Below are positions 1 through 5,372 of a DNA stretch of 5,372 nt, piece after piece. Both the position numbers and the translations under genes were made by a program. The notes beneath the pieces are model-generated. The model was not told the origin of the DNA. It ran no database searches and saw only the letters and a program-made list of their open reading frames with translations. The DNA is from an uncultured Clostridia bacterium. Lineage in GTDB: Bacteria; Bacillota; Clostridia; Christensenellales; Borkfalkiaceae. The stretch covers positions 1-5,372 of the forward strand of contig CANREK010000099.1 in assembly GCA_947629605.1 (NCBI GenBank). Reading direction: 5' to 3'. Position 1 is the first letter of the stretch; each line of letters opens with the position of its first letter.

Positions 1-73
1 AGGAATCGCCTAGCGGTATGGCGTCAGCTTCCCAAGCTGATTCCGGCGGGTTCGACTCCCGTTTCCTGCTCCA
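1..73 (+). tRNA. tRNA-Gly (anticodon CCC), 5' end cut by the window
   Basis: This tRNA reads GGG glycine codons. The anticodon stem TCAGC/GCTGA (24-28 and 36-40) closes a seven-base loop TTCCCAA, placing CCC at 31-33. The T arm is GCGGG/CCCGT around TTCGACT (51-57). The 3' acceptor strand TTCCTGC (63-69) pairs with a 5' strand of which only AGGAA (1-5) is present, so two bases (expected GC) lie outside the window. The discriminator base is T70, as in bacterial tRNA-Gly, and CCA is encoded at 71-73. A terminator follows directly, so this is the last or only gene of its transcript. Confidence 0.95.
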
Positions 74-110
74 TAAACAAATAGCACCCCTTACGGGTGC
101 TATTTGTTTA
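74..110. terminator. Bidirectional intrinsic terminator between tRNA-Gly and the restriction-modification remnant
   Basis: The arms at 74-89 and 95-110 are perfectly complementary over 16 bp and are separated by the five-base loop CTTAC. The GC-rich part is next to the loop and the outer part is A/T-rich, so each strand ends in a T-rich arm. It starts at the base after the tRNA CCA. The stop codon of the minus-strand gene (TAA at 108-110) lies inside the outer arm, so one hairpin can serve both converging transcripts. Confidence 0.85.
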
Positions 111-1175
111 TCGGGTATTTTCTTGAAGAACGCTACATGCATTGCAAGCATCGCTAATAGATATAGCTTTCTCGATAATTTTATCTATATCGTCACGCAA
201 AACAGAGATCTTCTGTTTGAGGGCAGTTTGTTTGTCTATTTCTTCTTGAATTTCATCCACGATCCGTTGTTGTTCTTCCAACGAAATATCAGGGATGGGG
301 AATTCCTTTATGACGATTGGGAAAATATTGGTATTGTTTCCAAGTCCCTTTTTATAGATTTCAATTAAATATTGAAAGTACATACTGCGCATATAATAAT
401 AAGCAAATTCCAAATTGTAATTTTGCAATCTTATGCGCATAGTAAAGTCGGCAAAAATCGCTTTTATGTCATCCTTTTCTATGAGTGCGACTTTACCGAT
501 CGTGCCTTCACCGGATCTTGCAAGAATTATATCGCCACGCTTTACCGATTTTTCGGATTTTGATACCGAATATGTATCGGAAACAAATTGAGCTGCTTCG
601 TCATCAAACTCCCAATTTTTTATAGTTGCCATCGACAAATATTGGTATTCACCATTTTCGTCATAATCAGAAGGCGAAATGCTTGCTCCCAAAAGAATAG
701 GTTCTGCCAAGTAATGCTTTATCTTTTTCTTTGTAATTCTATTCAACTCTTGCTGAACGAACTCTCCTGCGGGGCGATGGAATTTAACGCTGAACCGCAA
801 ATCGGGATTGTCGGCAAAAGCAGTTATAGCACCAATGAACCAAGTATCCTTTTTCAGTGCTTCAAATTTTTCATAATTAAACCCGAATTCACGTTGCAAG
901 ACGGAATCAATAATTGCTTGAATACTTAATTTGGCTTGCTTTAAGATTCTGATTTCATTCTCAATCGGCTCGATCTGTTTTAACGCCGAAATCTGATCTG
1001 CCAATGAAATATTCCTTATGTTTACCTTAAATAGATCACATATTTTATATGATGATATGCCTATCCCTCTATAAATCTTTTCATCAGATAAGCCCGCACC
1101 AATTCTTCGGGATCTGCTTTGGTACGTTTTTGACATTCTGTGATGCCTAAATATTTTAAGGTCATCTTCACCCAA
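108..1175 (-). CDS. hsdS: Specificity (target-recognition) half of a type I-like restriction-modification protein, HsdS-like; probably a remnant
   Basis: The reading frame has 355 codons from a TTG at 1175, but real homology appears to start only near residue 38-45. Residues ~55-105 form a helical linker ending in QREFGFNYEKF, of the kind joining methylase and recognition parts in clostridial fused enzymes. Residues ~155-297 look like a target-recognition domain, with YLSMATIKNW (179-188) and GDIILARSGEGTIGKVAL (214-231). FPIPDISLEEQQRIVDEI (292-309) leads into a C-terminal coiled coil (~298-336), the classic HsdS spacer. A complete HsdS has two such domains; only one is present. Residues 1-37 overlap the fragment at 1061-1237 in another frame and look like its shadow, so the TTG start is doubtful. 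The protein would bind a methylase and read a DNA target, but no methylase or nuclease domain lies in this window. The region is clearly more AT-rich than the genes to the right. Family call is secure; functionality is doubtful. Confidence 0.75.
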   Translation of the reverse strand: MGEDDLKIFRHHRMSKTYQSRSRRIGAGLSDEKIYRGIGISSYKICDLFKVNIRNISLADQISALKQIEPIENEIRILKQAKLSIQAIIDSVLQREFGFNYEKFEALKKDTWFIGAITAFADNPDLRFSVKFHRPAGEFVQQELNRITKKKIKHYLAEPILLGASISPSDYDENGEYQYLSMATIKNWEFDDEAAQFVSDTYSVSKSEKSVKRGDIILARSGEGTIGKVALIEKDDIKAIFADFTMRIRLQNYNLEFAYYYMRSMYFQYLIEIYKKGLGNNTNIFPIVIKEFPIPDISLEEQQRIVDEIQEEIDKQTALKQKISVLRDDIDKIIEKAISISDACNACSVLQENTR

Positions 1176-1237
1176 TCTATTTCGACAATTTTTATGGGCT
1201 GTGTATCAATGTAATTTTTGATGAAATTAATATTCAT
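1061..1237 (-). pseudogene. N-terminal fragment of an HsdR_N/N6-methylase-type restriction-modification protein (58 codons)
   Basis: An ATG at 1235-1237 follows AAAGGAA (1244-1250) at good spacing and opens 58 codons ending in TAG at 1061-1063. Its product begins MNINFIKNYI and includes KMTLKYLGITECQ and KADPEELVRAYLMKRF. The EELVRAYL segment resembles the start of the HsdR_N domain at the head of large clostridial methylase/specificity fusion proteins, where it normally continues into TKLVNELGY-like sequence; here it stops instead. The HsdS-like frame overlaps it and continues downstream. The simplest reading is one former gene that lost its middle, joining head and tail out of frame near 1050-1090. 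The match is recalled from family patterns, so the identity is moderate; the open frame with its ribosome site is plain in the sequence. Confidence 0.5.
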
Positions 1238-1257
1238 TTGCTATTCCTTTTTTGAAT

Positions 1258-1504
1258 TTAATTTTCTCTTATCGGTTCAATATGGCAATTCATCTGCCTA
1301 TTCTTTATAAACTCCGTCGGTACCTCGTCGCTACGCTTCTCAGGCCGCACAAGGGCGCCACACACTAGGGCTCCCCAAAAAAGGCGCAGTATTTTTTGGG
1401 GAAGAGGAGACGCCGAGAGCAAACAGAGCTTTTCGCAAGAAAAGCGTAAAACGCGCTCGTGCGTCGACGAACGGCGGGGCAGCATGAGCGCGGAGCGCTC
1501 ATTT
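1258..1504. other. Hairpin-rich intergenic spacer, no convincing gene
   Basis: This stretch lies between the polymerase/YolD operon and the restriction remnant. It holds several compact palindromes: 1372-1402 (11-bp stem), GCTTTTC/GAAAAGC around a GCAA tetraloop (1428-1445), and TGAGCGC/GCGCTCA around GGA (1485-1501). A 75-codon minus-strand frame crosses it, but its start has no clear ribosome site, it shows no recognised domain and it is made largely of these palindromes, so I do not call it a gene. The last hairpin begins three bases after the YolD-like stop codon and could protect or end that mRNA, although no T-run follows it. Confidence 0.5.
1372..1402. repeat. Perfect 11-bp hairpin with A6/T6 inner stem
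   Basis: TCCCCAAAAAA (1372-1382) and TTTTTTGGGGA (1392-1402) are exact complements around the nine-base loop GGCGCAGTA. Unlike an intrinsic terminator, the A/T part is next to the loop and the G/C part is outside, so termination is not expected from this shape. Its role is unknown; it may be part of a dispersed intergenic repeat. Confidence 0.6.
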
Positions 1505-1894
1505 TCAATTCACTTCCACGATGTCGCAAAAGGGGATGATCTCGCCGTCGGAAAATTCGAGAAATTGCGCTATAACATCGATTTTTTTCAAAATTCCGCT
1601 CCGTTTGAGGTAGGCGCCGCCCGCTTTTTTCGCATCGGGCAAAAAGTAGCTCACGGAGATTTTCTGCCCCCTCTTTAAGGCCGCGATCGTCTCGCCGAGC
1701 TCCGACTTTCGCTCTTCGGAGAGCTCTGCCCCCTCCTCAGTGTAGCGGGCGGTCTCGGCGATCTCCTCGTCGAATCCTTTGAGCGCGGAGAAGGCGGAAA
1801 ACTGCGCCGCACGCTGTAAATTGGACATATGGGGTCGGTTTTTCGATTGATGATGCGGCAGATCGATGATGTCGTCGTAGCTTTCCGAACTCAT
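1505..1894 (-). CDS. YolD-like family protein, partner gene of the Y-family polymerase
   Basis: The product has 129 residues. Its N-terminus carries the clostridial YolD-like signature: YDDIIDLPHHQSKNRPHMS (6-24), then RAAQFSAFSALKGFDEEIAETAR (28-50), followed by an acidic helix and the strand-rich part ISVSYFLPDAKKAGGAYLKRSG with a closing DGEIIPFCDIVEV. YolD-like proteins are commonly encoded beside Y-family polymerases in Firmicutes and are thought to modulate them, though the exact activity is not settled. Here the start codon overlaps the polymerase stop as ATGA (1891-1894), and GGAGG (1904-1908) lies nine bases upstream, so translation is coupled. In relatives the motif often reads FSPFAAL; FSAFSAL here is a mild variant. 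No signal peptide or membrane segment is seen, so it is cytoplasmic. Family assignment is firm and function is inferred from context. Confidence 0.85.
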   Translation of the reverse strand: MSSESYDDIIDLPHHQSKNRPHMSNLQRAAQFSAFSALKGFDEEIAETARYTEEGAELSEERKSELGETIAALKRGQKISVSYFLPDAKKAGGAYLKRSGILKKIDVIAQFLEFSDGEIIPFCDIVEVN

Positions 1895-3381
1895 TTTTTG
1901 TGCCCTCCGATCTGTTCATTGCGCTCCCGCGTCGTGGCGCCCTCTTCAAAATTCATGCCTTTGAGCAGCGCATTTTTGCCGAATCTATTTTGCACGGAGA
2001 GCGCCGTCTCCTGCATTTTTCGCTCCTTTTCGAGCTCCCGCTCCCGCACTTTCCGCTTCTCCTCTTCCTCGGCATAGTCGGTGAAGAGGTCCATCTGCTT
2101 GGGTGTTTCCGCGGGAATGCCGTCGTCGGGGAGAACATCGTTGGCGACGACGTTCATGCGCCGCACGAGCAGATTTTTGTCGACGATGCGGTCATAGAGG
2201 CGCGAGACGGCCTCCAAGATCTCCCGCGTGGAGGAGGTGTAGCCGCTCAAATTCTCGCTCCCCGTGGCGGGTTTGGGAACGCGGCGGCCATAGCGGTCGA
2301 GAACGGCTTCCCCATCGTACTGCTTCCCGCCCTTAAAATTGTCGATGTCGTAGCCGACGTAGAGCCCGATCTGACGGGTCTTCAACCGCTTTGCAACGAG
2401 GTCCAAAACGAGCAGATCGGTCATTTCTTTGACGATAAGTTTGCCTTTTTCGGCCGTATAGGGAGCGCTGAGCACCTGCCCCGAGCTCAGGCTGTTCACG
2501 GCGGGGCGATAGGCCTTGATGTCCGCGATCGTGCAGGGCTCAAAGCCCCATGCGTGGTCGATGAGAAGTTCGGCATTCACCCCGAACAATTTGTACAATA
2601 AGTCCTCGTTTTTGAGGCTGCAACGGGCGATGTCCCCCATCGTGAAGAGCCCCTGCGCTTCGAGGCGCCGCGCATAGCCCCTCCCCACGCGCCAAAAGTC
2701 GGTGAGCGGGCGGTGGCTCCACAGAAGGCGGCGGTAGCTCCCCTCGTCGAGCTTCGCAATGCGCACGCCGTCGGCATCGGCGGGAGAGTGCTTGGCAACG
2801 ATATCCATGGCCACTTTGGCGAGGTAAAGATTGCTCCCGATGCCCGCGGTGGCGGTGATGCCCGTCTGGCGCAAGACGTCGCGGATCATCTTGACGGTGA
2901 GTTCGTGCGCGGTGAGTCCGTATAGTTGAAGATAGCCCGTGACGTCGAGAAAGACCTCATCGATGGAGTAGACGTGGATGTCCTCGGGGGCGATATACGT
3001 TTGATAGATGTCGAAAATGGCGGCGCTGACCTTTTCGTACCGCGCCATCTGCGGCGGCGCGACGATGTAGTCGGCTTCGAGGAAGGGGTCGGCGAGGAGC
3101 TCGCTTTTGAGGTTGGATTTTCCCGTAAAGGCCTTATGCGGGGAATTTTGCTTGCGCTCGCGGTTGACTTCCCGCATGCGCTCCACGACCTCAAAGAGAC
3201 GGGGTCGCCCGGGAATGCCGTACTCCTTCAATGAGGGAGAAACGGCGAGGCAGATCGTCTTTTCGGTCCGCGTGCTGTCGGCCACGATGAGATTCGTGTC
3301 GAGCGGATCGAGCCCCCGCGCGACGCACTCCACCGAGGCATAGAACGATTTTAAGTCGATCGCGACGTACTTTTTTTCCAT
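1891..3381 (-). CDS. Y-family translesion DNA polymerase (DinB/UmuC/UvrX type)
   Basis: This 496-residue cytoplasmic enzyme copies past damaged bases with low fidelity. The first catalytic motif is AIDLKSFYASVE (7-18), with metal-binding D9 and a likely steric gate at Y14. The second, YSIDEVFLDVT (138-148), supplies D141 and E142. AGIGSNLYLAKVAMDIVAKH (179-198) is the conserved palm segment, and DFWRVGRGYARRLEAQGL (228-245) is the helix-hairpin-helix of the thumb. The little-finger domain covers ~290-415. QMDLF (429-433) matches the sliding-clamp binding motif. A charged helical tail follows, ending in RFGKNALLKGMNFEEGATTR...QIGGHKK, which I recognise from the clostridial branch of this family. 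The ATG at 3379-3381 is chosen because it follows a purine-rich AAAAAAGGGGGGG tract and a good promoter. The YolD-like gene overlaps its stop codon. All catalytic residues are present, so it is probably active. I saw no DinR/LexA box, so damage control cannot be shown. Confidence 0.95.
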   Translation of the reverse strand: MEKKYVAIDLKSFYASVECVARGLDPLDTNLIVADSTRTEKTICLAVSPSLKEYGIPGRPRLFEVVERMREVNRERKQNSPHKAFTGKSNLKSELLADPFLEADYIVAPPQMARYEKVSAAIFDIYQTYIAPEDIHVYSIDEVFLDVTGYLQLYGLTAHELTVKMIRDVLRQTGITATAGIGSNLYLAKVAMDIVAKHSPADADGVRIAKLDEGSYRRLLWSHRPLTDFWRVGRGYARRLEAQGLFTMGDIARCSLKNEDLLYKLFGVNAELLIDHAWGFEPCTIADIKAYRPAVNSLSSGQVLSAPYTAEKGKLIVKEMTDLLVLDLVAKRLKTRQIGLYVGYDIDNFKGGKQYDGEAVLDRYGRRVPKPATGSENLSGYTSSTREILEAVSRLYDRIVDKNLLVRRMNVVANDVLPDDGIPAETPKQMDLFTDYAEEEEKRKVRERELEKERKMQETALSVQNRFGKNALLKGMNFEEGATTRERNEQIGGHKK

Positions 3382-3385
3382 CTCG

Positions 3386-3398
3386 CCCCCCCTTTTTT
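3386..3398 (-). promoter_or_regulatory. Homopolymeric ribosome-binding tract AAAAAAGGGGGGG
   Basis: Six A then seven G on the minus strand stand four bases before the polymerase ATG, in place of a regular AGGAGG. A G-run can pair with the CCUCC of 16S rRNA. The run lies between the -10 element and the start codon, so slippage in it would change spacing to the start codon. Confidence 0.55.
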
Positions 3399-3400
3399 AC

Positions 3401-3429
3401 AGTATACCACAGTTTGAGAATTTTGTAAA
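3401..3429 (-). promoter_or_regulatory. Sigma-70-type promoter with extended -10 for the polymerase/YolD operon
   Basis: On the minus strand TTTACA (3424-3429) and TATACT (3401-3406) are separated by 17 bases, and TGG just before the -10 gives an extended -10 element. Transcription would start near 3394, leaving a leader of only about a dozen bases, mostly the A/G-rich ribosome site at 3386-3398. Confidence 0.8.
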
Positions 3430-3471
3430 GGTCCCACCCGTTTTAAGGGTGGGCAACGTTCTAATCGCGTC

Positions 3472-3493
3472 ATGGTAAGCTCCGTCGAACTAT
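3472..3493 (-). repeat. Short hairpin element, ATGG/CCAT-type, degenerate copy
   Basis: On the minus strand ATAG and CCAT flank the variant loop TTCGACGGAGCTTA, followed by GAC. One stem pair is mismatched. It matches the better copy at 5083-5104 in loop position, outer arms and flanking sequence. Confidence 0.55.
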
Positions 3494-3513
3494 CACCGCA
3501 GCAAATAAGGCGG

Positions 3514-3534
3514 ATCCTTCGACAGGCTCAGGAT
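3514..3534 (+). repeat. Short hairpin element, ATCC/GGAT type
   Basis: ATCC and GGAT flank the loop TTCGACAGGCTCA, followed by GACGCGATTGGGAA. The same stem and 3' flank recur at 5238-5270 and beyond. Confidence 0.65.
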
Positions 3535-3638
3535 GACGCGATTGGGAACGGTGCCGTAGAGTGTGCGGCGAGATGCTTCGGACATGCTTCCATAGACTAC
3601 ATTCTTGCTCTCAGGCTCAGCATGACGCCGCACGCACC
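3533..3638 (+). repeat. ~100-bp repeat, copy 1 of an inverted pair
   Basis: This copy runs from ATGACGCGATTGGGAAC to GCATGACGCCGCACGCACC. The reverse complement of 4982-5083 matches it, with identical cores such as AACGGTGCCGTAGA and TGCGGCGAGATGCTTCGGAC and a divergent middle. The two copies face each other across the uL15-like gene. Confidence 0.75.
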
Positions 3639-3665
3639 TACTCCGCCCGTTTGCCGGGATTCTTC

Positions 3666-3685
3666 CCCTTCGGCTACGCTCAGGG
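3666..3685 (+). repeat. Short hairpin element, CCC/GGG type
   Basis: CCC and GGG flank the loop TTCGGCTACGCTCA, which differs by one base from the loop at 5187-5200. It is followed by TCAGAATGAGCGCAC. Confidence 0.6.
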
Positions 3686-3752
3686 TCAGAATGAGCGCAC
3701 GGGGAGCCTTGCCCACCCCTCTGGAGGGGGCAGGAAAAGCGGCGGAGGCATC

Positions 3753-3782
3753 AAAAAACGGCACATATGTGCCGTTTTTTTT
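3753..3782. terminator. Bidirectional intrinsic terminator downstream of the uL15-like gene
   Basis: Positions 3753-3780 form a perfect 28-base palindrome: A6, CGGCACAT, ATGTGCCG, T6, with two further T on the plus strand. It folds as a GC-rich stem followed by a T-run on either strand. It lies 37 bases beyond the stop codon of the minus-strand gene at 3817, which it should terminate, and it would block plus-strand readthrough from the repeat region. Confidence 0.85.
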
Positions 3783-3792
3783 GCGGAAGATG

Positions 3793-3811
3793 ATGGTTTC
3801 AAAGAAACCAT
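3793..3811. repeat. Small hairpin just after the uL15-like stop codon
   Basis: ATGGTTTC (3793-3800) and GAAACCAT (3804-3811) pair perfectly around AAA. It lies between the stop codon (3817-3819) and the terminator and may stabilise the 3' end of the mRNA. Confidence 0.5.
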
Positions 3812-3816
3812 TTCGG

Positions 3817-4659
<843 letters not shown>

Positions 4660-4666
4660 AAATTTT

Positions 4667-4673
4667 CCTCCTT
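4667..4673 (-). promoter_or_regulatory. Strong Shine-Dalgarno AAGGAGG for the uL15-like gene
   Basis: AAGGAGG stands seven A/T bases before the ATG at 4657-4659. It is the best ribosome site in the window and fixes the start codon. Confidence 0.85.
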
Positions 4674-4720
4674 GAAGAGTTCCTCTTTGGCTCCCATGCG
4701 GGGCGATTTTGTTTTCACTT

Positions 4721-4750
4721 ATTTTATCACACGGAAAGGCGCGTTGTCAA
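4721..4750 (-). promoter_or_regulatory. Sigma-70-type promoter of the uL15-like gene
   Basis: On the minus strand a consensus TTGACA (4745-4750) and TAAAAT (4721-4726) are 18 bases apart, and TGA before the -10 resembles an extended -10. The start site would be near 4714, giving a leader of about 55 bases with no clear riboswitch or attenuator fold that I can see. Confidence 0.75.
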
Positions 4751-4854
4751 TAGTTTTTGAAAGAATTCATCGCCCGCGCAAAGAATAAAAAATCAGACCC
4801 CTGCTGTGGATTTTGGGGAGCGATGGCGCGATCGGAAAGCGGCGGAGGGAGATG

Positions 4855-4890
4855 AAAAATTCAAAATTGAAAATTAAAAATTAAAAATTG
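4855..4890. repeat. AT-rich AAAATT tract
   Basis: Five imperfect tandem units of AAAATT separated by one or two bases stand out in an otherwise GC-rich spacer. Similar AATTCAAAATT-type tracts occur between genes in clostridial genomes; the role is unknown. Confidence 0.5.
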
Positions 4891-4911
4891 TGGTGGGGTT
4901 TAGAAGGACAC

Positions 4912-4960
4912 CCCCTCAGTCACCTACGGTGACAGCTCCCCCTCCAAGGGGGAGCCAAGA
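4912..4960 (+). repeat. CCCCTCAGTCAC dispersed hairpin repeat, copy 1
   Basis: The unit begins CCCCTCAGTCAC and ends GGGAGCCAAGA. It contains two consecutive stems: GTCACC/GGTGAC (4919-4924 and 4928-4933) and GCTCCCCC/GGGGGAGC (4935-4942 and 4948-4955). A second copy lies inverted at 5115-5167. This repeat type is frequent between genes in gut Clostridia. Confidence 0.75.
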
Positions 4961-4981
4961 CTTGCCCCCCCCCCGAGGGGT

Positions 4982-5083
4982 GGGTGCGGCGTCATGCTGA
5001 GTCACGGGGCACAAACGCTGTCTACGAGAGTATGTCCGAAGCATCTCGCCGCACAATTCTACGGCACCGTTCCAAATGCGTCA
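4982..5083 (-). repeat. ~100-bp repeat, copy 2 of the inverted pair
   Basis: Its reverse complement parallels 3533-3638, with shared cores AACGGTGCCGTAGA and TGCGGCGAGATGCTTCGGAC and shared ends GCATGACGCCGCAC. The two copies enclose the terminator, uL15-like gene and promoter, plus the 49-bp repeat copy 1. Confidence 0.75.
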
Positions 5084-5104
5084 TGGTGAGCGTAGTCGAA
5101 CCAT
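5083..5104 (-). repeat. Short hairpin element, ATGG/CCAT type
   Basis: On the minus strand ATGG and CCAT flank the exact loop TTCGACTACGCTCA and are followed by GACGC. It is the same design as the ATCC/GGAT and CCC/GGG copies but with a different, still complementary, stem. Confidence 0.65.
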
Positions 5105-5114
5105 CACCTTATTT

Positions 5115-5167
5115 TCTTGGCTCCCCTCGTAGGGGAGCTGTCACGAGCGTAGTGAGTGACTGAGGGG
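5115..5167 (-). repeat. CCCCTCAGTCAC dispersed hairpin repeat, copy 2 (inverted)
   Basis: The reverse complement reads CCCCTCAGTCACTCACTACG... and ends GGGGAGCCAAGA, matching copy 1 with small insertions in both hairpin loops (TCACTACGCTC-type in the first, ACG in the second). The stems are preserved while the loops differ. Confidence 0.75.
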
Positions 5168-5183
5168 TTTTGAAACCCCTTTG

Positions 5184-5203
5184 CCCTTCGACTACGCTCA
5201 GGG
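5184..5203 (+). repeat. Short hairpin element, CCC/GGG type
   Basis: CCC and GGG flank the exact loop TTCGACTACGCTCA. It lies between the 49-bp repeat copy 2 and a CCCCTATAAGGGG palindrome. Confidence 0.65.
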
Positions 5204-5237
5204 CACTTCCCCTATAAGGGGCAGCGAGAATATGGTG

Positions 5238-5270
5238 ATCCTTCGACACGCGCTACGCGCGGCTCAGGAT
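5238..5270 (+). repeat. Short hairpin element, ATCC/GGAT type with an extended loop
   Basis: ATCC and GGAT flank TTCGACACGCGCTACGCGCGGCTCA, in which an extra CGCG/CGCG mini-stem has been added inside the usual loop. The 3' flank GACGCGATTGGGAA matches the copy at 3514-3534. Confidence 0.6.
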
Positions 5271-5305
5271 GACGCGATTGGGAATTCGTTGCCCACCCCC
5301 TACCC

Positions 5306-5331
5306 GTTGCGGTGGCAGGGACCGCCGCAAC
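5306..5331. repeat. GC-rich hairpin
   Basis: GTTGCGGTGG (5306-5315) pairs with CCGCCGCAAC (5322-5331), with one T-G wobble, around CAGGGA. A second small stem GAGGC/GCCTC (5341-5353) follows. No T-run is present, so I read it as part of a dispersed repeat that continues past the window. Confidence 0.5.
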
Positions 5332-5372
5332 CCCTTCGGCGAGGCCACGCCTCATGGAGCGGCGCCCCTCAC

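Larger units (their letters stand above)
3430..3752. other. Repeat-filled intergenic region
   Basis: No gene is supported here. It holds the small hairpin CCCACCC/GGGTGGG (3433-3439 and 3447-3453), three loop-conserved short elements (3472-3493, 3514-3534, 3666-3685), one arm of a ~100-bp inverted repeat pair (3533-3638), and a CCCCTC/GAGGGG hairpin (3716-3729). A long plus-strand frame runs through it into the antisense of the next gene, but it is built from repeats and antisense sequence. Confidence 0.7.
4751..5372. other. Gene-free region with a cluster of dispersed repeats
   Basis: No credible coding region is found in these ~620 bases. In order it holds an AT-rich AAAATT tract (4855-4890), a 49-bp hairpin repeat (4912-4960), a run of ten C (4965-4974), the inverted copy of the ~100-bp repeat (4982-5083), short hairpin elements (5083-5104, 5184-5203, 5238-5270), the inverted partner of the 49-bp repeat (5115-5167), and two GC-rich hairpins near the end. 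4751-4854 shows nothing recognisable. Confidence 0.75.

Noticed and set aside
46..73. Attachment-site duplication of the tRNA 3' end near the right edge of the AT-rich segment
   Set aside because: I scanned 1200-1500 for the T-arm/acceptor sequence and saw no copy.
18..929. Plus-strand frames overlapping the tRNA and opposite the HsdS-like gene
   Set aside because: They start inside the tRNA or run antisense to the recognised target-recognition domain, and they show no domain of their own.
1258..1485. 75-codon minus-strand open frame between the restriction remnant and the YolD-like gene
   Set aside because: It is largely made of palindromes, has no recognised domain and no clear ribosome site; it resembles repeat-derived spurious frames.
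1900..3343. Plus-strand frames up to 233 codons opposite the polymerase
   Set aside because: They lie fully antisense to a conserved enzyme with all motifs intact and are explained by its GC-rich codon use.
3382..3470. Possible LexA/DinR operator upstream of the polymerase (CAACGTTC near 3454-3461)
   Set aside because: It does not fit CGAACRNRYGTTYG and lies upstream of the -35; only the short AACGTT palindrome is present.
4912..5275. CRISPR-like array in the right-hand spacer
   Set aside because: The repeats are of different classes, irregularly spaced, and occur in both orientations, with no regular spacers and no cas genes.

Overview
The window looks like chromosomal DNA of an uncultured clostridial Firmicute, perhaps a gut lineage. 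The evidence is an error-prone polymerase/YolD-like gene pair of the clostridial type, a strong AAGGAGG ribosome site, sigma-70 promoters of Firmicute style, and intergenic regions packed with short hairpin repeats of a kind common in such genomes. No species can be named from the sequence. All protein genes read on the minus strand; only the tRNA reads on the plus strand.

Layout: (1) 1-73 is a tRNA-Gly(CCC) lacking its first two bases, followed at once by a perfect 16-bp terminator hairpin. (2) 108-1237 is an AT-rich remnant of a restriction-modification gene. A 58-codon fragment at 1061-1237 resembles the N-terminus of a clostridial HsdR_N/N6-methylase protein. It runs, in another frame, into a target-recognition (HsdS-like) C-terminal half at 108-1175; the methylase catalytic core is gone. 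(3) 1258-1504 is a hairpin-rich spacer without a convincing gene. (4) 1505-3381 is a two-gene operon: a Y-family translesion DNA polymerase and a YolD-like protein overlapping by ATGA, with a clear extended -10 promoter. (5) 3430-3816 is a repeat-rich spacer ending in a strong terminator. (6) 3817-4659 encodes an unusual protein: one N-terminal membrane helix, a (Glu-Pro)17 spacer, Lys/Pro/Glu repeats, and a C-terminal domain resembling ribosomal protein uL15, with its own promoter and ribosome site. (7) 4751-5372 is a cluster of dispersed repeats.

The polymerase and YolD-like protein probably act together in damage tolerance. The uL15-like membrane protein is transcribed on its own and is the most novel object here. 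The spacers on both sides of it carry inverted copies of the same ~100-bp repeat. At least six short elements share a conserved loop (TTCGACTACGCTCA) closed by stems whose two arms change together, which suggests selection or copying as a folded structure.
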